Shown: positions 62,166 through 64,000 of the stretch, in pieces
Layout of the letters: each line of letters starts with the position of its first letter
Position numbering within the stretch: the stretch's first letter is position 1
Source of the DNA: CAITSH01 sp945892985
GTDB lineage: Bacteria > Pseudomonadota > Gammaproteobacteria > Burkholderiales > SG8-39
Assembly (NCBI GenBank): GCA_945892985.1
Contig: CAMDDU010000022.1
Coordinates: 8,001-72,000, forward strand
Length of the DNA stretch: 64,000 nt
Reading direction: 5' to 3'
Translations under genes and position numbers: made by a program
Notes under the pieces: generated by a model
Seen by the model: the letters and a program-made list of their open reading frames with translations, nothing else
Told to the model about the DNA's origin: nothing
Databases searched by the model: none

Positions 62166-62321
62166 GGTGTTATCGCCATCGGCCATCCGCTGGCGGCCAC
62201 CGGTGTGCGGCTGACCACCACCGTGGCACGCGAGCTTGCGGAGGCGGGCATGCAATTTGGCATCTCGTCGGCCTGCGCTGGTGGCGGCCAAGGATTGGCG
62301 ATTCTGCTTGAGAGCGTTTAG
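62154..62321 (+). pseudogene. 3' fragment of a thiolase gene
   Basis: About 55 residues: NVHGGVIAIGHPLAATGVR and GISSACAGGGQGLAILLESV are the last two thiolase motifs. Everything upstream, including the acyl-cysteine, is absent. The break coincides with the 5' end of the MarR remnant. The usual CIGGGQG cysteine motif reads CAGGGQG. Confidence 0.85.
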
Positions 62322-62390
62322 CGTCGGGGTCGAGGAGTTCACGGGAAAACCGATTTTTCTCCTTGCCCGGATGGCACGGCGCCCGAAAAT

Positions 62391-62414
62391 GCACGCCAGG
62401 CGAGGCTTTTCAGC
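62391..62414. repeat. Dispersed hairpin repeat, degenerate copy 5
   Basis: CGAAAATGCACGCCAGGCGAGGCTTTTCAGC keeps the core GCCAGGCG and the right arm TTTTCAGC, but the left GCTG arm is lost. It lies between the convergent thiolase fragment and the small exported-protein gene. Confidence 0.5.
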
Positions 62415-62433
62415 ATATTGTCCTGTGCCTGTC

Positions 62434-62838
62434 CTAGCGTGACCTCACGGTTTGCACCGGATGTAGCATCACATAGGCGTCGGAGTGGGTGACGTGGCTG
62501 TTTTCGACCCGGCCGGTTTTTACCGAGACGACGCACTGGCGTGTACTGAAGAACAGTCCCTTGAATACGATGGCGAACTGCATGAATTCCTGACGTCTGT
62601 CCGCAGTCTCCTGGGGCGTCAGGGTGCGCGCTGGGTTGCCGCGCACGCTGAGAAAACCCTGTGTCCCGGGCAACTTGCTGATCAGGGCGTTCACCTGGGC
62701 GCCGTCCAGTCCGGGGCGGAACAACGCGCAAAGTCCAGCCGCGCGCGATGAGGCGAGCAGGTGATCGGCGCCGAGCAGTAGCAACAGCGCCAGGGCCAGT
62801 GCCAGTACCGAGCTCGAGGCCTTGCCGCTTCGCGTCAT
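62434..62838 (-). CDS. Hypothetical membrane-anchored small protein
   Basis: 134 residues: a charged start MTRSGKASSS, a Leu/Ala-rich helix (12-28), then a soluble part. The soluble part contains KLPGTQGFLSVRGNPARTLTPQ and RQCVVSVKTGRVENSHVTHSD. I do not recognise the family. Codon usage looks coding and the length is intact. It sits just downstream of the flavin split-barrel gene, same strand. Confidence 0.6.
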   Translation of the reverse strand: MTRSGKASSSVLALALALLLLLGADHLLASSRAAGLCALFRPGLDGAQVNALISKLPGTQGFLSVRGNPARTLTPQETADRRQEFMQFAIVFKGLFFSTRQCVVSVKTGRVENSHVTHSDAYVMLHPVQTVRSR

Positions 62839-62854
62839 GCGGCAGTCTGCATGT

Positions 62855-63340
62855 TCAGTTCCCGCCGCCGAGGATCAGCGCGAGTGCCGCGGGCGCAGGG
62901 CTGAAGGCCTTGCCGTATCCGGCGACAAAGCGCAGTGACACCGGCCGAATGACGAAGAGCGAAAAATCTGCTAGCTCGAACATCTGCGCGGCATCTGCAA
63001 AACGGGCGAGATAGCAGGCGCGGGCGCTGGCGTAATCGTCGCCATCGCGAGGCAGAGGCAGCGCATCGCCCTGCACGCTGAGGCGCGGCAGGGCTTGCGG
63101 CGCAATGTCCCCGCTCTCGGGGGCGGTAATAAGCAGGCTCACGCACGGCTGGGCGAGCATGTCGCGGGTGTGCGACGCGAGGGCGCTGACATGGATCAGG
63201 AAGTGCCGCTCTTCGCCATAGAGTGCGTACGGCACCATGGAAACAAAGGGCTCGTTCGAATGCAGCGTGCCAAGGGCGGCGACGCTACGCCCGAGCACCA
63301 GTTCACGCAGTGTGCGCGTTAGCACGGCGTCAAGGGCCAT
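62855..63340 (-). CDS. Pyridoxamine-5'-phosphate-oxidase-like flavin split-barrel protein (HugZ-like)
   Basis: 161 residues. VAALGTLHSNEPFVSMVPYAL and HFLIHVSALASHTRDMLAQP, followed by VSLLITAP, give the split-barrel FMN/heme-binding fold of HugZ-type proteins. The ATG at 63340 overlaps the end of the ychJ-like gene by 11 bases; ATG 63382 is a longer alternative. It may degrade or bind heme; not certain. Confidence 0.85.
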   Translation of the reverse strand: MALDAVLTRTLRELVLGRSVAALGTLHSNEPFVSMVPYALYGEERHFLIHVSALASHTRDMLAQPCVSLLITAPESGDIAPQALPRLSVQGDALPLPRDGDDYASARACYLARFADAAQMFELADFSLFVIRPVSLRFVAGYGKAFSPAPAALALILGGGN

Positions 63341-63749
63341 GCTTAGACTCGCGCTTCGTTTGGTGCTGGTCGCCGTCGACATAAAACCATATGCCGTTCT
63401 CGCGCACGAACCGGCTGGTCTCGTGCAGGCGATGGGCACGGCCGCCTACTTTGTGACGGGCGACGAACTCGACCAAGGCACGATCGGGGTCAAGCGCGTC
63501 GGTGGCGTGGCGCCTGACCTCAAGCCCCAGCCACTTGCCGGGGGGCGTTGCGGCCAGCCCGAGGCTCGCCGGGCGCGTGCCTGCCTGCCAGGTGGTGAGC
63601 AGGTAATCCTCGCGTCCCAGGGTGTAGGCGGTGTAGCGCGAACGCATTAATTGCTCGGCTGTCGCCGCCTTGTCGCCGCCATCGAGCAAGCGGCCGCAGC
63701 AGGCGGCGTAGGCGAGGGTACGGCAGCAGGGGCAGGCAGCAATACTCAT
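63330..63749 (-). CDS. ychJ: YchJ family protein with SEC-C motif
   Basis: 139 residues. The N-terminal zinc-type SEC-C motif is CPCCRTLAYAACCG, followed by the YchJ M-domain (AEQLMRSRYTAYTLGREDYLLTTW) and VEFVARHKVGGRAHRLHETSRFVREN. The function is unknown. It overlaps and is probably co-transcribed with the split-barrel gene. Confidence 0.92.
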   Translation of the reverse strand: MSIAACPCCRTLAYAACCGRLLDGGDKAATAEQLMRSRYTAYTLGREDYLLTTWQAGTRPASLGLAATPPGKWLGLEVRRHATDALDPDRALVEFVARHKVGGRAHRLHETSRFVRENGIWFYVDGDQHQTKRESKHGP

Positions 63750-63840
63750 CGTGCGCGGGATGTGCGGTTAAGCATGACAGGATAGTAGTCGAGGTGTGGC
63801 GCGGGCTGCAAATGCGCCGAGGGCCGCGCCAAGGTTCCCC

Positions 63841-63852
63841 GGGGGGGGGGGG
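63841..63852 (+). repeat. Run of 12 G preceded by CCCC, next to the IS end
   Basis: CCCC at 63837-63840 followed by 12 G. It lies between ychJ and the IS30-type transposase end; length in the real genome may vary or be an assembly effect. Confidence 0.8.
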
Positions 63853-63859
63853 TGCGAAT

Positions 63860-64000
63860 TTAAGTTCGAAGCGCAATGGGTATGGGCTTGAGCCCGAAGA
63901 GTACCTCGTGAGGGGTCAGGTAGCCAAGACACTTGCGAGGTCGATGGTTTAGGCGGTCTTCAATCGATTGGAGTTTGGCTTCGGTGAGCCGCTGCAAGCT
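63860..64000 (-). mobile_element. End of an IS30-family insertion sequence (transposase C-terminus)
   Basis: Minus-strand translation from the window edge reads QRLTEAKLQSIEDRLNHRPR, then KCLGYLTPHEVLFGLKP and ends IALRT. RLNHRPRKCLGYLTPHEV is the hallmark C-terminus of IS30-type transposases. The rest of the element lies beyond base 64000; one end of it must be near 63850. Confidence 0.92.

Overview
The window comes from a GC-rich Gram-negative bacterium, most likely a betaproteobacterium of the order Burkholderiales. The evidence is a phaC-phaA-phaB-phaB-phaR polyhydroxyalkanoate operon, a BktB-type thiolase, several Bug/TctC-type solute receptors, and the conserved bamD / rluD-pgeF arrangement. 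No rRNA, tRNA, CRISPR array or prophage was seen.

Layout. 1-2.5 kb: a 5'-truncated iron(III) ABC permease converges on its iron-binding receptor, with a candidate Fur site. 2.7-12.6 kb: mostly housekeeping genes (NlpC/P60 lipoprotein, secretin-domain protein, YoaA helicase, D-erythronate dehydrogenase, BamD, RluD, PgeF, ZIP transporter, UDP-sugar epimerase). 12.6-21.7 kb: polyester (PHA) synthesis followed by rimO, bktB and an aldo/keto reductase. 21.7-30.2 kb: DMT transporter, a kinase plus divergent enolase operon, envelope proteins, lysS, prfB with its programmed frameshift, and dsbB. 30.2-39.4 kb: a GntR-controlled catabolic island combining an NMT1/THI5-type ABC importer, a fumarylacetoacetase-like enzyme, two VOC proteins, a DapA-family lyase, an FMN/FeS/FAD ene-reductase and an alpha/beta hydrolase. 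39.4-51 kb: recJ, an ABC importer with a metallophosphodiesterase, a phosphoglycerate-mutase-like gene, a toxin-antitoxin pair flanked by a 430-bp duplication of that gene, and lolC-lolD. 51-62.4 kb: an accessory region with a class II aldolase, a second ene-reductase, three Bug receptors, an arylmalonate-decarboxylase-like protein, a serine hydrolase and a MetE-like protein, bounded by two gene-decay scars. 62.4-64 kb: small conserved genes and the end of an IS30-family element.

How the genes work together. PhaA and BktB condense acyl-CoAs, two PhaB paralogues reduce them, PhaC polymerises them, and PhaR links expression to polymer. The 30-39 kb island has uptake, ring- or chain-cleavage-type and reductase functions that read as one unassigned catabolic pathway. 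The 52-62 kb region looks like a second organic-acid catabolic locus that is partly decayed. A hairpin repeat family (five copies) sits at gene 3' ends across the window, mostly between convergent genes.

The best candidates for undescribed biology are the kinase/enolase-paralogue operon, the 30-39 kb catabolic island, the toxin-antitoxin insertion inside a gene duplication, and the dispersed hairpin repeat.
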